Positions 1 through 7,707 of a stretch of DNA of 64,000 nucleotides are shown in pieces; positions within the stretch are counted from its first letter, which is position 1, and the number at the start of each line of letters is the position of its first letter. A model generated the notes under the pieces. That model did no database searches. It had not been told where the DNA came from and saw only the letters and a list, made by a program, of their open reading frames with translations. The translations under genes were made by a program, and so were the position numbers. Source of the DNA: Lachnospiraceae bacterium (lineage in GTDB: Bacteria > Bacillota > Clostridia > Lachnospirales > Lachnospiraceae); the NCBI GenBank assembly GCA_017470985.1, contig JAFUXA010000004.1, positions 1 to 64,000 on the forward strand, in the 5' to 3' direction.

Positions 1-220
1 CATCCAGATCCTTGCCTTCCTCGTACTGCTTGAAATAGCCATCAAGGTAAACATTCGGAGCAATGTTGCTGTCCTCCGGAGTTACTGTAATCCCGTGAAG
101 CACAAGACCATTGTTCTTCTCCACTTCATGGGAGCGGATCTGTGCGCCCTTGTACTCTTCCGGCAAACGCTCCGGAATAGTCATCAACGCATAATCCTGA
201 AATTCAGAAAAATTAAGCAT
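1..220 (-). CDS. DUF5688 family protein, N-terminal part (runs off the left edge)
   Basis: The first 73 residues are present and the rest lies beyond the window. They read MLNFSEFQDYALMTIPERLP and continue with a NNGLVLHGITV stretch and a NIAPNVYLDGYF stretch. This pattern matches my memory of DUF5688, an uncharacterised family very common in Lachnospiraceae accessory DNA. The start is the ATG at 218-220, which overlaps the last codons of the upstream small ORF by 8 nt, so translation is probably coupled. Its function is unknown. Its place at the front of a backbone operon preceded by the shared upstream element suggests it belongs to the mobile element and not to the host. Confidence 0.7.
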   Translation of the reverse strand, partial: MLNFSEFQDYALMTIPERLPEEYKGAQIRSHEVEKNNGLVLHGITVTPEDSNIAPNVYLDGYFKQYEEGKDLD

Positions 221-347
221 GTTTCTTCTCCTTTCTCTCCTTATTTTTCTTTGCAGCAATAAGTGTGTCGTATGCTAAAACCGCTGCTCTGTTGTTAGCA
301 TTCTTTTCGTAGTCAACGACTACATTTGTGTTGGTTACAAAATCCAT
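213..347 (-). CDS. Small 44-residue protein of the mobile element
   Basis: A short ORF beginning MDFVTNTNVVVDYEKNANN and ending in a lysine-rich tail (KKNKERKEKKHA). It has a strong ribosome binding site (AGAAGGAGG, about 7 nt before the ATG) and overlaps the DUF5688 start, so it is very likely translated. I do not recognise a family. It is the first gene after the 35-bp upstream element at 394-428, about 47 nt away, and so heads an operon that continues off the left edge. The basic tail could bind nucleic acid, but that is a guess. Confidence 0.6.
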   Translation of the reverse strand: MDFVTNTNVVVDYEKNANNRAAVLAYDTLIAAKKNKERKEKKHA

Positions 348-393
348 AGCTTTTTCCTCCTTCTAAAAATTTTGTTGGATTTGTTCCTACACC

Positions 394-428
394 TTACATT
401 TGGGTTGGAAAAATCCTTATTACTAAAC
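394..428 (-). promoter_or_regulatory. Shared 35-bp upstream element, copy 1
   Basis: On the plus strand it begins TTACATTTGGGTTGGAAAAA and ends ATTACTAAAC. Near-identical copies lie at 3113-3147 and 30187-30220, each 30-50 nt upstream of the first gene of a minus-strand operon. The centre holds a small inverted repeat (GGA-N4-TCC). A common operator or activator site coordinating the element's operons is the simplest reading. Confidence 0.6.
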
Positions 429-441
429 TGAGGCAAAATTT

Positions 442-1386
442 TTATCTGCTTTTTTTCTTTACCGGAATCTGGGTCTCTGATTCTTCCGGCATTTCCTGCT
501 TTGTTTCCAACTCCGCAAGCTTTTCATCAATCTTTGTCACCAGTTCATTTGCTGTATTCTTTATAAGTTCCAGATTCTCTTTAAGTTCTGACACTTCACG
601 ATCTTTGCTCCAGCCGGTTATATATCCAAAGCTGTAATCACCGGTATTAAGCCCCAGCATTCCTGCTACCCAAAATGCAGTACTCTCAGCTTGGATCTCT
701 TTACTCTGCTTGTCCCACTTATCTTCTTTACTTCCATGACCATAGGTTGCATGAGCTATTTCATGAAGCATCGTTTTTATGGTCTGAAGCTCCGGCATTC
801 CTTCCTGCACCACGATTCGCATTTCTGACGGCGAATAAAAGCCATTTGCAGAACCGGGCACCTCTTCAAAGCTCACCGGAACCGGACTGATTGATATCAG
901 CACTTCTTTTAACTTCTCGTAATCCTCTACACCAGCTTCCAACCTTGTGGTTAGCGATGGAAGCGGATCACCTTCTGTCTGTGACAGATCAAATACGTAG
1001 CACGGACGAAAAGACTTATACTCCCTTGTCACTCTCTCCGTGGATTGGGTACCGTCATCGTTAAGTACTGGCTGATTTCTCTCATCAAACTTTGGCTCCT
1101 CCACTTCAACTTTTCCTTTAATAGGAGCAAAGATCATGATGCCGGACTCACCCTTTACCACGTTCCGATTAAACTCATTCCATTTCTTATATCCGCAGAC
1201 ATAACTTGCATGCGGACACTGTGATGCAATCAAAATGCAGTTGTTGATGCTGTAATTTGGAAACTTCGACATGACGGAAATATACTCAGCCCACTTGCCA
1301 CTCTCGTATATTTCCTTGGTTCCATTCATCAAACGTTCCTGTATCTCGCTCATCTTTTCCTCGCGATTAGACTTTGACTTTTTCAT
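442..1386 (-). CDS. ArdC-type antirestriction protein with zinc metallopeptidase domain
   Basis: A protein of 314 residues. The N-terminal half carries the ArdC-like ssDNA-binding domain, with the SINNCILIASQ and YKKWNEFNRNVVKGESGIMIF stretches typical of the family. The C-terminal half has the HEIAH zinc-binding motif (MLHEIAHATYGH) seen in ArdC and ImmA/IrrE peptidases. Such proteins are carried by conjugative elements and protect incoming single-stranded DNA from host restriction. The start at 1386 was chosen because a strong GGGAGGTG site precedes it; the longer open frame has none. It overlaps the end of the upstream mobilisation-type gene by 20 nt, so the 458-residue gene, the RHH gene and ardC form one operon. 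The final third is glutamate- and lysine-rich. Confidence 0.8.
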   Translation of the reverse strand: MKKSKSNREEKMSEIQERLMNGTKEIYESGKWAEYISVMSKFPNYSINNCILIASQCPHASYVCGYKKWNEFNRNVVKGESGIMIFAPIKGKVEVEEPKFDERNQPVLNDDGTQSTERVTREYKSFRPCYVFDLSQTEGDPLPSLTTRLEAGVEDYEKLKEVLISISPVPVSFEEVPGSANGFYSPSEMRIVVQEGMPELQTIKTMLHEIAHATYGHGSKEDKWDKQSKEIQAESTAFWVAGMLGLNTGDYSFGYITGWSKDREVSELKENLELIKNTANELVTKIDEKLAELETKQEMPEESETQIPVKKKSR

Positions 1387-1711
1387 GCTTTTCACCTCCC
1401 TTCGACTTTTGGTCCACTGGACCAGAAGTGATATCAAGTGCTGTTCTTAAATCCTTAATTGCCTCATGCACGTACAAAATATCCCCAGCATCCATACCTT
1501 CCTTTAAACAAATGTGTTTAAGATGCAAATCTATATCCGAAAGCTTTGCTATCAGATTTTTATATCTGATGGAATCCGGCATTTGCTTCTTCTGCCCTGA
1601 CAGGAGATAACAGAAGTACTGAGAACGGTTCATTCCAAGTTCATTTCTCAACATGTCGAACTTCGCTACTTCTTCCTCAGACAAAGACAGATGTACTTTC
1701 TTACTAATCAT
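1367..1711 (-). CDS. Ribbon-helix-helix mobilisation-type protein (MobC-like)
   Basis: A protein of 114 residues. Its start (MISKKVHLSLSEEEVAKFD) and the following LGMNRSQYFCYLLSG segment look like a ribbon-helix-helix DNA-binding domain as found in plasmid relaxosome accessory proteins. An AGGAGG site precedes the ATG at 1711, which overlaps the stop of the 458-residue gene (ATGATTAG). The C terminus crosses the 25-bp palindrome at 1405-1429, encoding SGPVDQK. The likely role is binding oriT or regulating transfer genes. The family assignment rests on fold-like features and neighbours, not on a firm signature. Confidence 0.5.
   Translation of the reverse strand: MISKKVHLSLSEEEVAKFDMLRNELGMNRSQYFCYLLSGQKKQMPDSIRYKNLIAKLSDIDLHLKHICLKEGMDAGDILYVHEAIKDLRTALDITSGPVDQKSKGGEKHEKVKV
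1405..1429. repeat. 25-bp palindrome, copy 1
   Basis: ACTTTTGGTCCA, one central base, then TGGACCAGAAGT: two 12-bp arms with a single mismatch. Copies lie at 1856-1880 (perfect) and 3456-3480 (one mismatch). Copies 1 and 2 sit inside coding sequence in the same frame, reading GPVDQK on the minus strand. Confidence 0.8.
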
Positions 1712-3080
1712 TTCCTTCTGCCTCCTCTTCCTTAAAATCATCAAAGACCATGTCTTCATCTACCTGAACGTGAATATCTACATTGCCATACGCCTCTTGC
1801 AAAAATCCCGGCGATTCAATCTGCGGTTTTTCATCCGCAATATGAGTTCCATTCAACTTTTGGTCCACTGGACCAAAAGTGGTCTTTAACATCTTGCAAG
1901 CTTCACAGGCAGCTCCTGTCTGATCATTTTTCAAAAGCAATTCCTTAAATGTCTGTATCTCTTCCACAGGCACTAATCTGAAATGACAAGGTTTTCCACA
2001 ATAGTTCGCCACCACTTGCCAATCGCCACATAATAATTCCTTTACGGTCTGTTTCTTGATATGGGCTTCGCTTGCCGATAATGCCTGTTTTAAAAAAGAA
2101 CGGATGGTTCTGTAATTCTGATACTTCTTGGGTTGCTCCAAAAGCTGGATCAGGTAATTTGCATCAATACAGTAATCCCCCGCATAGGAAAGCAACGCCT
2201 CCATCTCAGGATCTCCATGGAAATACCACAATGCATACGTTGTAAGCTTCGTCTGGTTATCCATCTCGTTGTTTTCAAGCAACAACCGAATCGCCTTCTG
2301 CCTCTCGATATCCTCCTGACTGTCAACGACCTGTTTGGGTTCCTGCCTGTTTAGAATACTTTTAAACGCCCTTCCGTCCTTGAACTGGCTGCACACACGC
2401 CGGATGACATTTCTAACTGTAAGCGCCTTATCCGGTACTACCTTCCTCTCATACGGGCTATCAACTTCCGTCTCCTCTGTTGATTTAGATGAATACTTTA
2501 CAAAATCGATATCTGCACCGGGGCTATCCTTAAAGAAGTCCTTTGCCAAAACCTCAGCAGGTTCGGACACTACGGATGCGGGGATCAAAATCTTCTTATC
2601 CATATCAGACAAAACGGATGCACATATCCCTTCCGACACCTTCTTTTTCAATTCAGCAATTTCCTCATCTTTTGCCGCCAGTTCGTCTTTCAGCTTTTTG
2701 GTCTCGGCAACAGCAGCATTCTTGTCTTTTCGCATTGACTCAAAGCTTTGTGATTTTCCCGTGGTAACGGTCGGGATATCATCTTCAGGTTTCTTTTTCT
2801 TTTCAGAAATATCCGCCGCAAGATTTAACTCAGCACAGACTCCTTCTAATTCCTTAGATAATGCTTTTAAATCTAAACTGACCTTTCCGTCTTCCACAGT
2901 GATAAAGGGCATTTCACCATCTCTTGCGGATGCCACGCACTTACGGGCATTTGTATTGCTTCGGCCATTATTCTCCAGATACTTTTTTGTATCTGTTTCT
3001 GTGTGTTGTCCCTTGGATAGATATGAATACAGATCTATGTAGGTATCCAAAGGATGTAAAATTGTTTTCTTCGTACCCAT
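1704..3080 (-). CDS. Mobile-element protein of unknown function with coiled coil
   Basis: A protein of 458 residues that I do not recognise. The first 100 residues (HPLDTYIDLYSYLSKGQ, then repeated Lys/Glu) could be a winged-helix-like segment. Residues of about 115-155 (KKLKDELAAKDEEIAELKKK) form a clear coiled coil. The middle is helical, with CGDWQVVANYCGKPCHF near residue 360 and several cysteines after it. The C terminus is very acidic. GPVDQKLNG near residue 400 is encoded by the second copy of the 25-bp palindrome. It starts the operon with the MobC-like and ArdC genes and has a good site (AAGGGAGG) before the ATG at 3080; the 35-bp element lies 33 nt upstream. A conjugation or DNA-processing accessory role is inference from position only. 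Confidence 0.6.
   Translation of the reverse strand: MGTKKTILHPLDTYIDLYSYLSKGQHTETDTKKYLENNGRSNTNARKCVASARDGEMPFITVEDGKVSLDLKALSKELEGVCAELNLAADISEKKKKPEDDIPTVTTGKSQSFESMRKDKNAAVAETKKLKDELAAKDEEIAELKKKVSEGICASVLSDMDKKILIPASVVSEPAEVLAKDFFKDSPGADIDFVKYSSKSTEETEVDSPYERKVVPDKALTVRNVIRRVCSQFKDGRAFKSILNRQEPKQVVDSQEDIERQKAIRLLLENNEMDNQTKLTTYALWYFHGDPEMEALLSYAGDYCIDANYLIQLLEQPKKYQNYRTIRSFLKQALSASEAHIKKQTVKELLCGDWQVVANYCGKPCHFRLVPVEEIQTFKELLLKNDQTGAACEACKMLKTTFGPVDQKLNGTHIADEKPQIESPGFLQEAYGNVDIHVQVDEDMVFDDFKEEEAEGND
1856..1880. repeat. 25-bp palindrome, copy 2 (perfect)
   Basis: ACTTTTGGTCCA-C-TGGACCAAAAGT, exactly self-complementary apart from the centre base. It lies inside the 458-residue gene and encodes FGPVDQKL. 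Confidence 0.85.
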
Positions 3081-3112
3081 GAATCGTTCCTCCCTTCGGG
3101 TAATCTTCTAAA

Positions 3113-3147
3113 TTACATTTGGGTTGGAATTATCCTCATTACTAAAT
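3113..3147 (-). promoter_or_regulatory. Shared 35-bp upstream element, copy 2
   Basis: Plus strand TTACATTTGGGTTGGAATTA followed by TCCTCATTACTAAAT. It is 33 nt upstream of the 458-residue gene and matches the copies at 394-428 and 30187-30220. Here the central inverted repeat is GGA-ATTA-TCC. Confidence 0.6.
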
Positions 3148-3455
3148 GGGCAATAAAAAAACAGGCATTTCAGCCTGCTAACCTTCCGCCACTGATTGGC
3201 TTTTTCATCTCCGCTATGTGTTGGCGAGCTCTTTTTTGTCACTTCACATAAATTGCTTTCTTTTCTGCTTCGCCAAGTCTTGGTTCCAGTAAAATCAATG
3301 CTTGCCACCCTTCGGTCATTTTGGTCTTTCTTTGGTGGGTCATCCTATAGAGTGATTAACAGGATACGCCTAAAGTTACAACCACTTTACGCAAAAAACT
3401 CCGTGCTCCTATGTCGCCCGCTTTAGGATATCCTTCCCTAAAATCATCTTGGTCC

Positions 3456-3480
3456 ACTTCTGGTCCACTGGACCAAAAGT
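3456..3480. repeat. 25-bp palindrome, copy 3, intergenic
   Basis: ACTTCTGGTCCA-C-TGGACCAAAAGT, preceded at 3449-3456 by an extra half-site (TTGGTCCA). This is the only copy outside coding sequence, which argues that DNA function and not protein sequence keeps the motif. Confidence 0.8.
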
Positions 3481-3525
3481 TAAAATCCCCTCCAATCCTT
3501 ACTCATAAGTTGACTGCAGGGACCC

Positions 3526-3622
3526 ACGGCTGTGCAAAAAGGCATAAAGAAAGGCTCCCATACCCGAGTAATCAAAACCCGAATAGAGAGCCTTTTCGCG
3601 AGGGTCAGCTTAGCACAGCCGT
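3526..3622. repeat. Nested inverted repeat (large stem-loop)
   Basis: The outer arms are ACGGCTGTGC (3526-3535) and GCACAGCCGT (3613-3622), a perfect 10-bp pair. The inner arms are AAAGGCTC (3550-3557) and GAGCCTTT (3588-3595). The loop carries ACCCGA twice. The symmetry suits a relaxase nick region, a single-strand origin or a structured RNA. Confidence 0.6.
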
Positions 3623-3760
3623 CACCTACAGTAAACATATGTAGTTTATTCTTCTACATAATCCTCTTCTGTCATAAGCACTGCCGAAATATATCCCGTT
3701 TTGGGAGCCGTAATCCTTATTGGCTATAAATATATGTTTCAAAGACAAGACGAATACCTC

Positions 3761-4234
3761 TTAATCTAACGCAATCCCCGTCATTTCCACATTATCCCAC
3801 CGGCAAACCTCAGTAAGTTTACCCTCACTGCCATCATACCTATACAGCGCACACAGATTCTGCCAATTTACATTATACTTCACGAACGCATAATAGCTCC
3901 CATCATCGGAAATAACGGTCATCCTGCTCAGATCATGCTCAGCCTCATCGGCTAACTTCTGCATAATCACCTTAACCGTCCCATCCTCTTCTACCTAATT
4001 TCCTTCCGAATCAATCATCTTGGTAGCCTTAAGCTCCACAACAACCTTACCGTTTTCAACGGCTGAAGCAAAATCATCTGCATCCGCATACAGGAACTCG
4101 GCTTCATCCGCCGTAAAAGAGTCTGTCTCTTTCATCACACCGTTACCATACACCACAGAATAAACCGTCTCATTCCTAGTAAAATGTGCGGCCACAACAA
4201 AAATTTCTTTACATTTTTTTGCATATTCAACACC
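3761..4234 (-). pseudogene. Broken gene with an in-frame TAG stop
   Basis: Two open frames lie in the same reading frame, separated only by TAG at 3995-3997 and seven sense codons. Together they would give about 150 residues, ending NVNWQNLCALYRYDGSEG and KLTEVCRWDNVEMTGIALD. The open frame extends upstream to 4234 without an ATG or a ribosome binding site; the only early start is GTG at 4195. The acidic, aromatic C terminus looks like genuine protein, so this is most likely the tail of a decayed gene. I do not recognise the family. Confidence 0.55.
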
Positions 4235-4320
4235 TTATTATTCTATCGGTTATTTCCCCTGTTTCTTTTGTTCATCACTAATCAAAAGTTCTCAGAACTA
4301 TATTATGTCACCTTTTATGT

Positions 4321-4410
4321 TTTTTGCCGAATTATAGTTGACTTTATCTCCTCATCCGCTATAATAAAAACTATAAATCGGCACTTTCTCATTTTTTTGC
4401 CGAATTATAG
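4321..4410 (+). promoter_or_regulatory. abiE promoter with three operator-like sites
   Basis: The -35 is TTGACT (4338-4343) and the -10 is TATAAT (4360-4365), 16 nt apart. Three copies of TGCCGAATTATAG surround them. Copy 1 (4325-4337) touches the -35, an inverted copy with one change (CTATAAATCGGCA, 4371-4383) follows the -10, and copy 3 is at 4398-4410. In studied AbiE systems the antitoxin represses its own promoter by binding inverted repeats there, and this layout fits that. Confidence 0.7.
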
Positions 4411-4438
4411 AATTTACAAACACGAGGTGATCCCTACC

Positions 4439-5179
4439 ATGAATGCAGCCACCGTACTACCGCACCTCCCCACCGGAGAGGTTTTCAATAAAAATACATT
4501 CCGCGAAACAGTCCACTCCATATACCCTGACTGCACCGAAGCCTCCATCAACTGGATGCTTGTCACCCTGCGCAAACAAGGCAGCCTTGCATCCGCAGGC
4601 ACCGGTAAATACTACCGCATCCCTCAGGATGCTCCTGCAAAGAAACATTATTCCTACCCGCATTCCCAAGAATACCTTGATCTTGAAAAAGAGATCACCG
4701 AGGCCTACCCTCTTGTGAATTTTCAAATGTGGGAATTGATCCAGATGAACGATTTCATCAATCATCAGATCGCAAAGAATGTAATATTTATAGAAGTGGA
4801 AGCAATGCTTGTGGATACAGTCTACGAACTGCTTCATGAAAAATACCCTTATGCCATGATCCAGCCGACATACGATACCTTTTACAAGCAGCGTGCTCCC
4901 GAAACAGATATCGTCGTTCAAAAGCTCCTCTCTGAGGCTCCCGCATCGGATGCAAATCATTCCTGCGTGATAGAAAAACTGTTGGTGGATCTGCTGTCCA
5001 AGAAACTTTCAGGAAGCCTGATCGAGCGAAGCGAATATCCACGCATATATGAAGATGTTTTCCGCAAATACAATATTGATGAAACCCGTATGTTCCGGTA
5101 TGCCAAACGCCGCCATCTCTATGACAGCCTGCTATCCTTCATAAAGACAAAAACCGACATACAACTGATGACCATTTGA
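4439..5179 (+). CDS. AbiEi-type antitoxin (autorepressor)
   Basis: A protein of 246 residues, directly upstream of a nucleotidyltransferase toxin of the AbiEii family. Its N terminus (HLPTGEVFNKNTFRETVHSI, then INWMLVTLRKQGSLASAGTGKYYRI) looks like the winged-helix domain of AbiEi-like proteins, which bind their own promoter; the rest is the antitoxin part. The ATG at 4439 is preceded by GAGGTGAT. The frame is open for 85 codons further upstream, but that stretch contains the promoter and operators, so it is not translated. The stop is 13 nt before the toxin start, consistent with one transcript. The assignment rests on pairing and the N-terminal pattern. Confidence 0.7.
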   Translation: MNAATVLPHLPTGEVFNKNTFRETVHSIYPDCTEASINWMLVTLRKQGSLASAGTGKYYRIPQDAPAKKHYSYPHSQEYLDLEKEITEAYPLVNFQMWELIQMNDFINHQIAKNVIFIEVEAMLVDTVYELLHEKYPYAMIQPTYDTFYKQRAPETDIVVQKLLSEAPASDANHSCVIEKLLVDLLSKKLSGSLIERSEYPRIYEDVFRKYNIDETRMFRYAKRRHLYDSLLSFIKTKTDIQLMTI

Positions 5180-5192
5180 TAAGGAGAACCCC

Positions 5193-6233
5193 ATGATAAC
5201 AAAAGAGACCTACACCATAGAATACGTGAACACTCTTCGTGAGAAATATAAGAAAGACCCTTCCCTTTTGGAAAGAGTCCTATTTGCCTTTGGTCTGCTG
5301 GAAGCAATCACCCGTGTCGGAATGCCCTTCATTTTCAAAGGCGGAACCTCCCTGATGCTGATTCTCGACCACCCCTTAAGGCTCTCAACTGACATTGATA
5401 TTCTCGTAAAACCCGGTACCGATGTTGACCACTACATAAACGAAGCAGCCAAGATATTTCCGTTCAAAACCTTCGAGGAAGACCGACGTGTCGGCAAAAA
5501 CAATATAGAGAAGCGCCACTTCAAGTTCATCTATGACTCTCCCCTTAGGAATGATGACTTTTATATCCTTCTGGATATTGTCTTTGCTGATAGTCCATAT
5601 CTTGCCACACAGACCTGCGAAATAAAGAATGACCTGCTTCTCACCGACAGTACACCTATAACCGTAACCGTTCCTTCCCCGGAATGCATCCTCGGAGACA
5701 AGCTCACAGCCTTCGCTCCGCACACTACCGGCGTACCATTTGGAATAGACAAAGAACTTGAAATCATAAAGCAGTTATTCGATGTTGCAACCCTCTCGGA
5801 AAAAATAGACAACTACCAGAATCTCATTGCCACCTATGACCGCGCCGTTCTGGATGAAATCGGCTACCGCGACATAACGGCAACCCGTGAAGATGTCCTC
5901 CGGGATACCATCCGCTCCTGCGCCTGCATCATTGGAAAAGGTGTCTACGACAAAGATGACTTTCCGCTCTTTGTCAAAGGAATCCATTCCATCGGCGGCC
6001 ATGTCCTGTCCATGAAATACAGTGCAACCATCGCCGCCAACCAGGCAAGCCGTGTGATGTACCTCGCCTCCTGTATGCTCACAGGTCAGCCCTTCACACC
6101 TATAGAAGATCCCGAACCATATCTTCAGGCAAATATAGGCAAAAGCCAATACAAAAAGCTTTCCTATATGCGCAGCCAAAGTCCGGAAGCCTTTGCCTAC
6201 ATTGTTGAGGCTCTGCGGCTGATTGAAGGATAA
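5193..6233 (+). CDS. AbiEii-family nucleotidyltransferase toxin
   Basis: A protein of 346 residues, the family's usual length. It shows the hallmark FKGGTSLML motif near residue 48 and the catalytic aspartates in LSTDIDILV near residue 66, as in AbiEii/AbiGii nucleotidyltransferases. Further acidic and helical segments follow. Characterised relatives block growth by adding nucleotides to a cellular target when phage infect or the antitoxin is lost. An AAGGAG site precedes the ATG. It is the second gene of a two-gene plus-strand operon within minus-strand surroundings, which marks it as separately acquired cargo. Confidence 0.85.
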   Translation: MITKETYTIEYVNTLREKYKKDPSLLERVLFAFGLLEAITRVGMPFIFKGGTSLMLILDHPLRLSTDIDILVKPGTDVDHYINEAAKIFPFKTFEEDRRVGKNNIEKRHFKFIYDSPLRNDDFYILLDIVFADSPYLATQTCEIKNDLLLTDSTPITVTVPSPECILGDKLTAFAPHTTGVPFGIDKELEIIKQLFDVATLSEKIDNYQNLIATYDRAVLDEIGYRDITATREDVLRDTIRSCACIIGKGVYDKDDFPLFVKGIHSIGGHVLSMKYSATIAANQASRVMYLASCMLTGQPFTPIEDPEPYLQANIGKSQYKKLSYMRSQSPEAFAYIVEALRLIEG

Positions 6234-6275
6234 GAAAAAAACCTGTACCCTGAACAACACTTCAAGATACAGGTT
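6233..6275 (-). terminator. Terminator of the unknown operon ending at 6303
   Basis: Inverted repeat AACCTGTA (6240-6247) and TACAGGTT (6268-6275). On the minus strand it is followed by seven T. It also separates the converging AbiE operon. Confidence 0.65.
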
Positions 6276-6302
6276 ACTCTATCCATAGTCCTTCACTTTT
6301 CT

Positions 6303-7697
6303 TTACTGGTATAAATAACCCTGTCTCAACTCATCATCCGACCAAATTCTTTCATAACTGCCACCGATTTTGTTAATCAAATCATCCCAATACTTAAACA
6401 TTGTCATTTCTTCAGTATTTAATCTGTGATTTTCAAACCAGCCAAGCATCAACTCCCATGTTCTCTCATCAATCTTGGCCGACCAGTTCTTTTTTGCATC
6501 ATCATTATCATTGTAGGAAATATTACCTGGATGAGTCATGACTATGCCGTTCCCCCCTCTGTGTGCCATCCCGCGGATTTCTAAGCTTGCATAAAAAAGT
6601 CCTGCCTCCTCAGAAGTAACTAAATTAGGATATTTTTTCGCATATTCTTCAGCTAATGCTTTATATCTCGCCTCATCAACAGCATTGCATAGAAGAACCT
6701 TGCCGCCCCTTCCTTCATCTCCCGGTCTCATGAGATATCGGATTCCTGTTCCTTCATGTGTCCCTATATAATACCCCTCAAGTTTTTTATGTGGAATTTC
6801 CTCAACCCCTATAGCTTCTGTCAACGCCTTTTCAAGTTCATCCGTTACCGGTATCGCATCATACCAACTATCTTTCACACCGGGGATCTCTCCCACCAAC
6901 ACCTTAAGTCCAGTTGTGGTATCTTCTTGAATAGTCATGTTTTCTGGAAAGAAGAGCCCTGCGCTTTCACCATCAACATATATGCGAAGAGCACCCACAT
7001 CTGACTCCGGCACTAATTTATAATTTGCACTCTGAACTTCCTTGAATTCTGATGCATTAACAGTTTTTATGTCATTACCTAATGTAATAATATCTTTCAG
7101 TACATTATTACTTGAAAATGCTGTAGAAGATACACCTGTAATATTATCTTGATTCGTTTTTGAAAAACCAGCATCTTCGAACTTTTCATAAAAATGAAGC
7201 AATTTGCCATATTCTTGAGCAATCCCATATTCTCCAAGCAGATTCATATCTGCTATATTTTTCTTAAAAGCCGCCATAAAATCCTGTCTCTGATTTAGCC
7301 CAACATTCTCACTCCCCATTGGCAACGATGTCAAACCATTTCTCTTAGGTGCACCGCTCACCGCTTCTAGTGCGTGCATCTCAACAACGGTTGCGTTTTG
7401 AGGATTAACATCCTTCACATTGATTGTCTGCTCAAATTCCTTTCCGTTCTCGTCAACGCCACGAGCAACCACCTTTGGATTATCCGCTGTCGAGTCTTCC
7501 GCATACTTCAAATAGAATGACAGGCCGGTTCCATTTCCGCCGGAATAAAGCATATCATCCTTCTTCAAATAAACCTTGTAACTGGAGGATTCACCGGCCG
7601 CCTTAGCCATCGTACTCATAAATCCATTAACTGACGATCTACTGGTTTGATTTGACTTCGGAACATATATATTTCCTACTATAGGATTAACCTGCAT
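6303..7697 (-). CDS. Unknown protein with secretion-like N terminus
   Basis: A protein of 464 residues. It starts MQVNPIVGNIYVPKSNQTSR, a stretch rich in Ser, Asn and Thr and poor in charge, without a Sec signal peptide, resembling flagellar (type III) export substrates. The body is mixed and carries no catalytic motif I can name. Toward the end come YYIGTHEGTGIRYLMRPGDE and a helical C terminus. From memory it resembles the uncharacterised Firmicutes DUF4885 group; this is unverified. The ATG at 7697 follows AGGTGAGG and lies 10 nt after the stop of the 138-residue gene, so the two form an operon. A plain terminator follows at 6233-6275. Confidence 0.55.
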   Translation of the reverse strand: MQVNPIVGNIYVPKSNQTSRSSVNGFMSTMAKAAGESSSYKVYLKKDDMLYSGGNGTGLSFYLKYAEDSTADNPKVVARGVDENGKEFEQTINVKDVNPQNATVVEMHALEAVSGAPKRNGLTSLPMGSENVGLNQRQDFMAAFKKNIADMNLLGEYGIAQEYGKLLHFYEKFEDAGFSKTNQDNITGVSSTAFSSNNVLKDIITLGNDIKTVNASEFKEVQSANYKLVPESDVGALRIYVDGESAGLFFPENMTIQEDTTTGLKVLVGEIPGVKDSWYDAIPVTDELEKALTEAIGVEEIPHKKLEGYYIGTHEGTGIRYLMRPGDEGRGGKVLLCNAVDEARYKALAEEYAKKYPNLVTSEEAGLFYASLEIRGMAHRGGNGIVMTHPGNISYNDNDDAKKNWSAKIDERTWELMLGWFENHRLNTEEMTMFKYWDDLINKIGGSYERIWSDDELRQGYLYQ

Positions 7698-7707
7698 ATA
7701 GTGCACC

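Larger units (their letters stand above)
3148..3760. other. Gene-poor 0.6-kb region, candidate origin of transfer or replication
   Basis: No convincing gene lies here. Short open frames on both strands lack ribosome binding sites and family features. The stretch contains the third 25-bp palindrome with an extra half-site, a small hairpin around 3368-3395 and a nested inverted-repeat structure at 3526-3622. The part at about 3655-3727, on the minus strand, reads ITAPKTGYISAVLMTEEDYVEE and then stops. That looks like the decayed end of a former gene. Because it is upstream of mobilisation-type genes and rich in inverted repeats, it is the best oriT or ori candidate in the window. Confidence 0.45.

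Noticed and set aside
2335-3042. Long plus-strand open frame of 235 codons opposite the 458-residue gene
   Set aside because: It is antisense to a gene with a good ribosome binding site and coupled neighbours, has a low-complexity Ser/Phe-rich product and no site of its own.
3108-3308. Minus-strand open frame of 66 codons
   Set aside because: It contains the 35-bp upstream element and hairpins, has no ribosome binding site and shows no family pattern.
3995-3997. Possible read-through or recoding at the TAG
   Set aside because: No start signal upstream and signs of decay nearby make a pseudogene more likely.
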